From CAYSRM01 sp964475205 (GTDB lineage: Bacteria; Verrucomicrobiota; Kiritimatiellia; UBA8416; CAYSRM01): a stretch of 23,048 nt of DNA. Position 1 is the first letter of the stretch. The number at the start of each line of letters is the position of its first letter. The stretch lies in contig CAYYVQ010000052.1 in the NCBI GenBank assembly GCA_964475205.1, positions 1-23,048 on the forward strand. The letters run 5' to 3'. The notes beneath the pieces were generated by a model. It searched no databases, had not been told where the DNA came from, and saw only the letters and a program-made list of their open reading frames with translations. The translations under genes and the position numbers were made by a program. Positions 5,881 through 13,198 of the stretch are shown here, one piece after another.

Positions 5881-5887
5881 CGTTGAA

Positions 5888-6721
5888 ATGAAGCGTAGCA
5901 TGCCGAAGTCCAAAGTAATCTCTGAACTTGCTGAAGCAACGAATGTTAACAAAAAGTCCGTTGCTGATGTGCTTGACAATCTGGCCCTTCTAGCATACCG
6001 CGAAGCGAGAAACGGCTTTATTGTCCCCGGAATCTGCAAGTTGAAAGTCGTCAAGAGAAAGGCTTCGAAATGCCGTAACCCCTCAACCGGTTCTCTTATG
6101 ATGATAGGCGAGCACGACGTTCTGAAGATGGTGCCAGTCAAAAAGGCAAAAGACCGCGTTGCACCCAGACCCGAAGGTCTGGTGCGGCACATACCGGAAC
6201 AGGAGCAGAATGTTTCGAGCGCTTCATCCTCTCCTCCTGCGAAGGCTGTCAAAAAGCCGCCTCGAACGGTTTCGGAACCAGATGCGGAGATAAATGCTGG
6301 CAGTGGACAGGTGCTTTTTGAGTGCACGGAATGCGGCAGTATGGTTGCTGCTCCGGTTGAAGAGGCCGGGAAGCAGGGAGAGTGTCCGTTCTGTGGGGTG
6401 GAAATTTCAATTCCATCTCAGGAAGATATACGCAGGCTGGGAGAAGTGGAAAAGTTGGAAGCAGATAAAGCGCCTGCACATACTATTGAGGATTTCATAA
6501 CATTCGTTTGCCAGACTTGCGGACAGGAAATAGAAGCGCCCGTTGACATGATAGGCATGGAAGTGAATTGTCCAACCTGCGCTTCAGAGCTGCACATACC
6601 CAGCGAGTCGATGGCGCCTGGAAAAGGACTTGCAGAGGCAGAGAAGGAGAACCAGGAGGGCAAACCGAATGTAGACAGGGCCTCGATGACTATGCGAATT
6701 GATCTTTCGGACATGGTTTAA
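5888..6721 (+). CDS. HU-type DNA-binding protein with two zinc ribbons
   Basis: This is a 277-residue three-part protein. Residues 1-90 are an HU/IHF-like domain: SKVISELAEATNVNKKSVADVLDNLALLA is the dimerisation helix pair, and FIVPGICKLKVVKRKASKCRNPSTG is the beta arm with the R-N-P tip that intercalates DNA. Residues 91-142 form a Lys/Pro/Ser-rich linker. Two C-terminal zinc ribbons follow (C146/C149/C166/C169 and C208/C211/C228/C231), each of the pattern C-x2-C-G...AP...G....CP-x-C...IP. The acidic tail ends in SMTMRIDLSDMV. It is probably a nucleoid protein or DNA-targeting scaffold; what the ribbons bind is unknown. The start is fixed by AGGAGG. The next gene begins 11 bp downstream, implying co-transcription with the PAS protein. 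Confidence 0.85.
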   Translation: MKRSMPKSKVISELAEATNVNKKSVADVLDNLALLAYREARNGFIVPGICKLKVVKRKASKCRNPSTGSLMMIGEHDVLKMVPVKKAKDRVAPRPEGLVRHIPEQEQNVSSASSSPPAKAVKKPPRTVSEPDAEINAGSGQVLFECTECGSMVAAPVEEAGKQGECPFCGVEISIPSQEDIRRLGEVEKLEADKAPAHTIEDFITFVCQTCGQEIEAPVDMIGMEVNCPTCASELHIPSESMAPGKGLAEAEKENQEGKPNVDRASMTMRIDLSDMV

Positions 6722-6732
6722 AGGAAGCAAAG

Positions 6733-7758
6733 ATGAGATTTTTCTTCAGCGCAAAAGAAAAAAAGAAGAAGAAAGAAGGGAAAAAGCCGGCGCAGGAGGT
6801 GTTGTCTTCGGATGACAAAGAGGAATCCCTGCAAAAAGAAGGTTCGGGCGCGTTTGAAAACCGGGGTGAGGAAAGCAGACAGCCCCAGACCGATAACGCT
6901 TCCGATGTTGCCGGTACGCTCAGCGAAATTTCAAGTGTCCTGGAGAATGCCGACAGTTTTGTTTCCCCGTCACCCAAAAAAAAGTTATCAGAAGCGCCAA
7001 GGGAATTAAGCGAAAAAGAAAAGAAAAAAAAGCAAGACCGTTCTCTTTATGAGTCGTTGTTGTCAGGTCTTTATGATGCGGTGCTTATTATTGATACCAA
7101 CGGCTCTGTCATAGGCAGCAACCGGCGGGCCGAGCTTTTCTTTAGTTACGGGGAGCGTGAGTTGTGGAATATGCGCTGCGAATCGCTGATTGGCGCGGTT
7201 AACCAGCGGGTACTCACTAAAATCCAGGCTCATGCCGAATCCGGCCGCTTTACGGTGGTCAACGCATCTTGTAAAAGGAAAGATGGAACCACTTTTCCTG
7301 CGGAAATAGCGATTGGACGCATTGACCTTCTCAACAGGGGCGACCTGCTTTTTTCAATCCGAAACCTTGAAAGAAAAGAGCGGGCACAGAAACGGAACAG
7401 GCTGGAACTTGATGCTATCAGGCACACGGCGACGGGAATAGCGGTGTGCAATCGCGAGGGTATGATAGAGTATGTCAATCCGGGTTTTGTGCGGCTTCTC
7501 CGGCTCCAGAATGAAAGCGATGTACTGCAAAGGTTTATTGGAGAATTCTGCGCTTCGCACGAGGCTGCAGGCGCCCTCATTAAAACACCTTCATCACAAG
7601 GCAATTGGATGGGCTCTCTTGCCCTTCTTGCCGACGATGGCGGCGAGAGAAAGGTGATTGCCACGGCGGCATCAACTCGCCAGAGGAAGGGAGAGAGCCA
7701 TGTTGTAATAACCATGACCCCTCTGCCGCAGTCGGTTTCTCACAGTCGCCTGGGCTAG
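6733..7758 (+). CDS. Double PAS-domain protein without output domain
   Basis: This is a 341-residue protein. The first ~100 residues are charged and probably disordered, with two Lys-rich blocks (KEKKKKKEGKK at residues 8-18 and SEKEKKKKQD near residue 97). A first PAS domain (about 103-210) reads LYDAVLIIDTNGSVIGSNRRAELFFSYGERELWNM, with the paired strands CKRKDGTTFPAEIAIGRI. A second PAS domain (about 222-330) has ATGIAVCNREGMIEYVNPGFVRLL. No kinase, GGDEF, HTH or methyl-accepting region follows, so any output must come from a partner. The upstream HU/zinc-ribbon protein, 11 bp away, is the obvious candidate; that link is inference. The codons for the Lys blocks include A8 tracts near 6976 and 7024. 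No membrane segment is seen, so a cytosolic location is expected. No cofactor ligand can be assigned. Confidence 0.82.
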   Translation: MRFFFSAKEKKKKKEGKKPAQEVLSSDDKEESLQKEGSGAFENRGEESRQPQTDNASDVAGTLSEISSVLENADSFVSPSPKKKLSEAPRELSEKEKKKKQDRSLYESLLSGLYDAVLIIDTNGSVIGSNRRAELFFSYGERELWNMRCESLIGAVNQRVLTKIQAHAESGRFTVVNASCKRKDGTTFPAEIAIGRIDLLNRGDLLFSIRNLERKERAQKRNRLELDAIRHTATGIAVCNREGMIEYVNPGFVRLLRLQNESDVLQRFIGEFCASHEAAGALIKTPSSQGNWMGSLALLADDGGERKVIATAASTRQRKGESHVVITMTPLPQSVSHSRLG

Positions 7759-7830
7759 CCAACGCGGTGACTAGCAGCTTGTTCGAGGCTTGCACGGATA
7801 ATCAAGGTTAGTGTAGTTTGCGACAGGATA

Positions 7831-8577
7831 ATGGAAAAACACTACAGAACACATGTTAAGTGGAAGCAGATCCCGGGCTTCGGCCAAGAGCCGCATATTT
7901 TACTGTCCGGGGCTTTGCGATGGAAATTTGCCGAATTGGAGCGTCCGGCCCTGATAGCCGTGGGCGGGCCGGGCGGGATCGGGAAAACTACATTTGCAGG
8001 TAAGCTTGCAGCCGAATTGAAAGAGGCCGTGATCCTGGGTCTTGACGACTATAAAAGTCCGCGCGATACGCGGGAGCAGAAGAAAATCTACGGACCCCAT
8101 CCCGAAGCTAACGATATGAAGCTTTTGCATAGCCATCTTCGGCAATTGCGCCAGGGAAAAACTATTGAAAAGCCGCGTTACTGCCGTGACCGTGGCAAGA
8201 TTGACAGCACAATATCATTCGAGCCTGACACCTTTGTGATCGTCGAGGGAGAAATTGCTACTTATAAGGAATTTTATTCCGAAATAGACTTCTCAATTTT
8301 TATTGATTCTCACTGGGAAACTCAACTGAATACGCGCATTAAGAGGGACATACAGGAGCGGGGATATACCCCTGAAAAAGCGATTGCAACTTTCCTTTAC
8401 AGCAACCTGCGCGAATTCACCCGTTATGGCGCGGAAAGCAAAAACTGGGCTGATGTGCATATTCACTGCGCCAGCGATTATACTCTCACCATGGATGCTG
8501 TCTGCAGCAAAGCCGCTGCATTTCTGTCGGGCGGCGTCAGTGTGGAGGAAGATACGTTTCTGATTGAAAAAGCGTAA
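7831..8577 (+). CDS. Uridine kinase-like P-loop kinase
   Basis: This 248-residue protein is in the uridine kinase/phosphoribulokinase family. Walker A is GGPGGIGKTT at residues 45-54. LGLDDYK (about 69-75) matches the 'LDDFY' motif. GPHPEANDMKLLHSHLRQLRQGK ... KPRYCRDRG is the substrate-side stretch in which uridine kinases have 'HPdAfDw.ll...L..L..G'. VIVEGEIA (137-144) is the Walker-B-like 'vIvEG' strand. It ends with the lid (TRIKRDIQERGYTPEKA) and C-terminal helices. It is slightly longer than classic uridine kinases at both ends. The substrate is not certain: it could phosphorylate a nucleoside or another small hydroxyl compound. The start is ATG 7831 with AGGA just upstream. Its stop lies 10 bp from the end of the convergent toroid-protein gene, leaving no room for a separate terminator. 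Confidence 0.85.
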   Translation: MEKHYRTHVKWKQIPGFGQEPHILLSGALRWKFAELERPALIAVGGPGGIGKTTFAGKLAAELKEAVILGLDDYKSPRDTREQKKIYGPHPEANDMKLLHSHLRQLRQGKTIEKPRYCRDRGKIDSTISFEPDTFVIVEGEIATYKEFYSEIDFSIFIDSHWETQLNTRIKRDIQERGYTPEKAIATFLYSNLREFTRYGAESKNWADVHIHCASDYTLTMDAVCSKAAAFLSGGVSVEEDTFLIEKA

Positions 8578-8587
8578 GAAATGCGGC

Positions 8588-9811
8588 TTAACGCTGCGAT
8601 TTTCCTGAGGCGTTTGCCGGAAGTATCATTTCGAGCGACAGGATAGCATACGAGGAGCATAGCACTGGGTTGTTTTCCCAGAAACGGGCAGAGTCATTTT
8701 TCCAGAAACCGTTGCCTTCATCATTAAAACGCTGGAGCGTAAGTAGTTTCTTTGCCAGGTCCGCCCGCCAGTTGACCAAATCTCCGTTTGAAGTTTGAAT
8801 CAGATCAATACCGTATGCCGAAAGCGCGCGTGTCAGGACATAGTAGAAAAAATAAAGCCCTTTTTTGTCTTTGCCCGGATTTTCATCCAGAGACCAGTGT
8901 TTTCTGGCCCAATCGAACGCCGAGCGCACACGAACATCCGAACGGTCAATGTCCGCGTAGACCAGGGCAAGTAACCCTATGTAGGTCATGCTTCCGTAAG
9001 AATGAAAGTATATATCTGCCGGTTGTCCTTCTGCCCGGCCGGGGCCCGGAGAATACATGTATTCCGGCGCCGCGGGCAGAGGTGCAAGCCGGTTGCCCTG
9101 GCGCTTTGTGAAGTAGTTAACGGTCTCCGACCAGTCGATTGCGGCCAGCCGGTTCGAAGGTGTTGAATCCGGGGAATCCGTCCCGGTCACTGCTATTGCC
9201 TGCATGCTGAAAAAAGTATCCAGACCGTGGACGTATTCTTTGGAAGAATCCTCGTAATAGCCGAAGCCGCCTTTATAGATATCGTCTCCAAAATGCTGGC
9301 GCCCTGCCAGAAAGCTGCGCGCTTTTTTAATGATATGGCTATATGCATGCTTGTCGTGCATGTGCAGCGCAGTAGTACATACGGCTGTATTGAATATTTC
9401 AAGCCCGCCCTTTTTGCCGGCGCTCGGCTTTATGTATATGCCGCCGTCATCCCTGGCGCATGAGACAATATACTTTATTGCCCTGGAGATGACGGGGTCT
9501 TTGTCTGGATAATGTGATTTCATAAATGCCATGGCGGGAAGAGCCGTCAGGGCCGGGTGGTGGCGCCTCGACCATGAGCCGTCCCCGTGTTGGCTGGCAG
9601 CCAGCCAGTCGAGGGACCTGGTCACTGCCGCCCGAATCTCGTTGGATACGGACACGCTTATTGTCGCTATCTCGGGGTTGGCGGCAATAATCCTGATTGC
9701 GGCGCTTTCTTTCCTGTTTGTTGTTGCATGTGCGACCCTGCCGGTTGCGCAACATGCCAGGACCGAAAGAAGGCAGACCTTTGCTGTAATAGCGGGTTGC
9801 ATATTTCTCAT
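8588..9811 (-). CDS. Secreted prenyltransferase/squalene-oxidase repeat protein
   Basis: This 407-residue protein starts with a signal peptide (hydrophobic core VCLLSVLACCAT, likely cleavage after VAHA near residue 29). The mature part has alpha/alpha-toroid repeats of the prenyltransferase/squalene-cyclase type: SLDWLAASQHGDGSW, AIKYIVSCARDDGGIY, ARSFLAGRQHF ... GGFGYY, and similar motifs to the end. The QW-like 'Q.GDGSW' repeat is the clearest marker. It lacks a DXDD cyclase motif, so terpene cyclisation is not supported. Proteins of this kind are common in Planctomycetes and relatives and have no known reaction. It should lie in the periplasm. Alternative start ATG 9802 gives nearly the same protein; no strong ribosome binding site separates the two. 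Confidence 0.82.
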   Translation of the reverse strand: MRNMQPAITAKVCLLSVLACCATGRVAHATTNRKESAAIRIIAANPEIATISVSVSNEIRAAVTRSLDWLAASQHGDGSWSRRHHPALTALPAMAFMKSHYPDKDPVISRAIKYIVSCARDDGGIYIKPSAGKKGGLEIFNTAVCTTALHMHDKHAYSHIIKKARSFLAGRQHFGDDIYKGGFGYYEDSSKEYVHGLDTFFSMQAIAVTGTDSPDSTPSNRLAAIDWSETVNYFTKRQGNRLAPLPAAPEYMYSPGPGRAEGQPADIYFHSYGSMTYIGLLALVYADIDRSDVRVRSAFDWARKHWSLDENPGKDKKGLYFFYYVLTRALSAYGIDLIQTSNGDLVNWRADLAKKLLTLQRFNDEGNGFWKNDSARFWENNPVLCSSYAILSLEMILPANASGKSQR

Positions 9812-10160
9812 GGCATATAATCATAGTCCAGATGCCGGTTTCTTTACAGGGAAAAGAATAATATGGTGTTGAGTCCCCGGTTTTTTTTTAGCCCGCATTT
9901 CTCACGGAATTTCGTAGCAGGAATTTTGTGAGAAATACGGGTTAGAAGCGGATATACTGTGTTGAGCGTACATTATCAAAGGAGAATTGCCGCGCTGTAA
10001 ATTGCGGGAATAGATATGAAGGGACTGTCAGTTCTATTTGCCTGCCCGGACGGATTACCGGGTTAAAGCCGTCCAATGTGAAAAATTATTGACATGTAAG
10101 GCGTTGCATGGTTAGTCGGTAAGAATCTACCACAACCGATATAAAAGTAAGGAGATCGGC
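9812..10160. other. Intergenic region upstream of amrA
   Basis: This 349-bp spacer lies between divergent genes. It holds the 56-bp inverted repeat at 9891-9946, preceded by a run of eight or more T. A TTGACA at 10089-10094 is a possible -35 box for amrA, but no good -10 sits 16-18 bp after it. AAGGAG at 10149-10154 serves as ribosome binding site for amrA. No small gene is convincing. Confidence 0.5.
9891..9946. repeat. Inverted repeat, 17-bp arms
   Basis: TAGCCCGCATTTCTCAC (9891-9907) and GTGAGAAATACGGGTTA (9930-9946) are inverted copies matching at 15/17; both mismatches become G-U pairs on one RNA strand. GGAATTT occurs twice inside the loop. It lies between divergent genes, so it is not at a transcript end. 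It may be a small palindromic element or a regulator site. Confidence 0.65.
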
Positions 10161-10739
10161 ATGAAAGAAGTTCGCAGCGGAGACTGGAGTCCGGGGTTGA
10201 CTGAGGCTGAGCAGCAAACGATTTTTGCAATTTCAAGGGATACGCTTTTCTGGTGCGCCGGGGAGAAAGGGGCGCAGTTTTCTTTCGACAAGTATAAAAT
10301 TACCGGCAAGCTTAAAAAGAAAACGGCGACTTTTGTAACGCTTAAAAAGATGGGGCTCTTGCGTGGCTGTATAGGCACGCTTGAGCCTGTAGATCCTCTT
10401 TTTCGTTCTGTTCATGCAAATACAGTGAGCGCCGCATTGAACGATTTCAGGTTTTCGAAGGTCAGGCCTGGTGAGATTCCGGAGATTGACATTCAGGTTT
10501 CCATTTTGAGTCCCATTGAGGACATAGCCTCAACAGATGAGTTCAGGCCCGGTGAACATGGGATAATACTGGAAAAGGGGCGGCACAGATCAGTTTTTCT
10601 TCCCGAAGTCGCCCCTGAGCAAGGTTGGGATGCTGAACAGACTCTTTCGGCCTTAAGTCAGAAAGCCGGACTGAGTATGGACGGATGGCGGGAGGGCGCT
10701 CATTTCAAAGTTTTCTCCAGCGTGGCGCTGACCGAATAG
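10161..10739 (+). CDS. amrA: AmmeMemoRadiSam system protein A (AMMECR1 domain)
   Basis: This 192-residue AMMECR1-domain protein carries the family hallmark LRGCIG at residues 67-72, in KKMGLLRGCIGTLEP. DFRFSKVRPGEIPEIDIQVSILSP and GIILEKGRHRSVFLPEVAPEQGWD follow, all typical of the family. No signal peptide is seen, so it is cytosolic. The AmmeMemoRadiSam genes (AMMECR1, Memo and a radical SAM enzyme) co-occur across bacteria and archaea; the product is not known to me. In this window the radical SAM partner is present 2.5 kb away but no Memo protein is. AAGGAG precedes the ATG by 6 bp. The next gene starts 42 bp downstream on the same strand, so the two probably form an operon. Confidence 0.9.
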   Translation: MKEVRSGDWSPGLTEAEQQTIFAISRDTLFWCAGEKGAQFSFDKYKITGKLKKKTATFVTLKKMGLLRGCIGTLEPVDPLFRSVHANTVSAALNDFRFSKVRPGEIPEIDIQVSILSPIEDIASTDEFRPGEHGIILEKGRHRSVFLPEVAPEQGWDAEQTLSALSQKAGLSMDGWREGAHFKVFSSVALTE

Positions 10740-10781
10740 AGCAGGCTGACGATACGAATCGCCGGAAGGCAGCATTTCGAA

Positions 10782-13178
10782 ATGTTTCGACTCAAAGAGC
10801 TTTCTTTTCCGGGGGCGATGTTTTGCCTCGGCTTTTTTGCCGTCATGGCACAGGTTGTTTTTGTCAGGGAGCTTTTTGTTGTTTTTCTCGGCAACGAGCT
10901 GAGCATAGGAGCCGCCCTGGCCTGCTGGTTTACAGGGATCGGCGCCGGGGCCGTTTCTTCGGAGCTGGCGGCAAGATTCCGGCCTGTCAGATCGTCGGCG
11001 AAACGCCTGCTTTGCGCATTATTGGTTTTAATGGCTTTTTTGCTGCCTGCACAGGTTTATGGCATCAGGATAGCCAGGCTTATCCTTTCGGTTCCAGTAG
11101 GCGAATATGCTCCGCTGGCGACACTGGCGGGGTTTGCGCTTCTCATTTTTCTGCCAACGTCGCTGGGCGTCGGATTGTTTTTCCCTTTTGCATGTGAAGC
11201 CGGCATGCCAGGCCGAAGGGCTTCGGACAGGGATGGCGGCGATAAAGAGCGCAGAAGCGGAATACGCTCGGTCAGCGTGTTGTATGTTGCTGAAGCGCTC
11301 GGCAGCATGACCGGCGGCGTGATTATGACTTTTGTTCTCCTTCCCCTGGTTTCACCTTATGTAACAATAGTGTTTGCGATGGGAGTCGGGATGCTTGGCG
11401 CAGCGTTTGTTGCGCCGCGGCGTATCCCGCGTGGAATTTGCGCATTGGCTGCGCTGTTTGCTCTTGTTCTCGTAGCGGTTCAACCCGGCTGGCTGGCGAA
11501 AGCCGGGCAATGGACTGTAAGACAAAGGTGGGAATCTTTTGGAATAGTCAACGGCGGGGAAGACGGCCGTGAGGGCCGACCGAAATTAGTCAGTTCAAAA
11601 AACTCCGTCTATCAGAATCTTACAATGACAAAGGCCTATGGCCAGTTTGTTCTGTATGCCAACGGGCAGATTCTTTTCGCATTTCCTGACGAATATGAAT
11701 ATGAGCATGAAGCCTGTTTTATTCTTTCCCAGAGACCTTCCGCAAAACGTGTGTTGTTGCTTGGGGGCAATCCGGTCGGGCTCGCTCCGGAATTGCTTGA
11801 ACTGGGGATTGAGGAATTGACGCATGTCAGGCTTGATCCTGCTGTAACTGAAATAATTAAAGAAATGATTCCGGATGAATACCGGCGGCTTTCAGACGAT
11901 CGGCGGGTACGAATGGTGGCCGAAGACGTCGGTCACTTCGTAAAGCGTTGTGACAGGCGTTTCGACCTTGTTATTCTTAAAGCGCCGGATCCTGTCACGC
12001 TGGCGGCAAACCGGTTTTATACGCCGGGTTTCTATAGCGATATTCGCGCTATACTTGCGGAGGGCGGTGTTTTCTATACGTCCGTAGATTCAGCAGTGCG
12101 TCTGAAATCTGCTGTAGTTGAGCGCAATGCATCTGTTTACAAAAGCATTAAAGCAGTGTTTGACAATGTGCTTGTCACGGCTGGGGAAGAGAACAGGTTT
12201 ATTGCCTCGGCGGAGGCCGGCGGAATCTCCCTTGACCGGGAGACTTTGTATAACAGGGCTGAAGGCTTCAGTGCGCAGGCCGATTATTTCATGCCGGAGT
12301 TTTTCTATGCCAGCGAGACAATAAATCCGGAAAAAGTCGACTATGTTGTTCAGCGGTTTAATGAATCGGATGTTCCTGCTAATACGCATCTGAATCCGGT
12401 AACCTATTTTTACGGCCTGCTGCTGTGGAGCCGGTACAGCGAGTCGGGGCTGGAAGACGCATTGAAAGCGCTCAGGTCGCTGGATCCGGGGCGGATAGTC
12501 GGCCTGATAACGGCCACAGGAATCCTCTGTATTGCAATTGGGATATATTTCAGAAGAGACAGACTTGGATACGGGAGCCTGTGGGCAAGATGCATGACTG
12601 TTTTGCTTGTTGCGACAACCGGATTTGCCGGGATTTCACTGGAAATAATCATGTTATTTGTTTTTCAGACGCTTTACGGCTATGTCTATACGCGCATTGG
12701 ACTGGTTGCCGCGATGTTCATGCTTGGACTTGTGGCGGGAGGACTTTTTGGCAGGAAAGTTGCAACAAGATCCGGAGGCAGGCGCGTGTTTGTTTGTCTT
12801 TGTGTATGCGAGGTTCTGATTTTTGTTCAAGCGCTTGCTTTGCCTGCGCTCGTTAAGATTGCTGCCGCCGTTGAAACCGCAAGCGCCCTGTATGCTGTGG
12901 AGGCAGGGGTTTACATGGCGGTTGTGTTCGCGGGCGCGGCGGCAGGTTTTGAGTTTCCCGCAGCGAACGCTTTCTTTCTGGCATCCGGTGGACGCGTCCG
13001 CACTTCGGCAGCGATCACAGACGCCTTCGATCATCTGGGCTCGGCAGCGGGTTGCATTGCGGTGGGTGTCGTTCTTCTGCCTGCGCTTGGAATAGGGGCT
13101 TCCTGCATAGCCCTTGCCGCGCTTAAAGGCGCGGGACTTATGTTTGTAGTTTCTGCCGGAATTGCCCGGTTACGGTGA
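10782..13178 (+). CDS. Membrane protein with spermidine-synthase-like domain
   Basis: This 798-residue protein has three parts. Residues 1-~250 carry about seven hydrophobic helices (FPGAMFCLGFFAVMAQVVFV and onward). Residues ~260-500 are a Rossmann methyltransferase-like domain of the spermidine synthase family: QNLTMTKAYGQFVLYANGQILF is the beta leader, VLLLGGNPVGL (~325) stands at the nucleotide-binding loop, and DLVILKAPDPVTLAANRFYT (~393) at the active site. Residues ~505-798 hold another set of membrane helices. The classic GGGDG loop is GGNPVG, and the DSSDP catalytic strand is KAPDP, so ordinary aminopropyl transfer from decarboxylated SAM is doubtful. Fused spermidine-synthase/transporter-like proteins exist but are uncharacterised. 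Its place between AmrA and AmrS hints at work on the same substrate; that is inference. Confidence 0.85.
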   Translation: MFRLKELSFPGAMFCLGFFAVMAQVVFVRELFVVFLGNELSIGAALACWFTGIGAGAVSSELAARFRPVRSSAKRLLCALLVLMAFLLPAQVYGIRIARLILSVPVGEYAPLATLAGFALLIFLPTSLGVGLFFPFACEAGMPGRRASDRDGGDKERRSGIRSVSVLYVAEALGSMTGGVIMTFVLLPLVSPYVTIVFAMGVGMLGAAFVAPRRIPRGICALAALFALVLVAVQPGWLAKAGQWTVRQRWESFGIVNGGEDGREGRPKLVSSKNSVYQNLTMTKAYGQFVLYANGQILFAFPDEYEYEHEACFILSQRPSAKRVLLLGGNPVGLAPELLELGIEELTHVRLDPAVTEIIKEMIPDEYRRLSDDRRVRMVAEDVGHFVKRCDRRFDLVILKAPDPVTLAANRFYTPGFYSDIRAILAEGGVFYTSVDSAVRLKSAVVERNASVYKSIKAVFDNVLVTAGEENRFIASAEAGGISLDRETLYNRAEGFSAQADYFMPEFFYASETINPEKVDYVVQRFNESDVPANTHLNPVTYFYGLLLWSRYSESGLEDALKALRSLDPGRIVGLITATGILCIAIGIYFRRDRLGYGSLWARCMTVLLVATTGFAGISLEIIMLFVFQTLYGYVYTRIGLVAAMFMLGLVAGGLFGRKVATRSGGRRVFVCLCVCEVLIFVQALALPALVKIAAAVETASALYAVEAGVYMAVVFAGAAAGFEFPAANAFFLASGGRVRTSAAITDAFDHLGSAAGCIAVGVVLLPALGIGASCIALAALKGAGLMFVVSAGIARLR

Positions 13179-13198
13179 TTGCCGCGGAATGAACAGAT

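Larger units (their letters stand above)
5342..5887. other. Intergenic region between sulfatase and HU gene
   Basis: This 546-bp stretch separates two divergent genes and has no gene I can support. It holds an inverted repeat at 5482-5513 with a plus-strand promoter candidate in its right arm. Close to the HU gene is a GC-rich leader with GCCCG (5839-5843) and CGGGC (5861-5865) that could pair just ahead of the ribosome binding site. Small open frames here (5407-5634, 5550-5732) lack ribosome binding sites and recognisable content. Confidence 0.55.

Noticed and set aside
8588..9811. Squalene-hopene cyclase or other terpene cyclase
   Set aside because: Toroid repeats are present, but the protein is short for a cyclase, has a signal peptide and lacks a DXDD catalytic motif.
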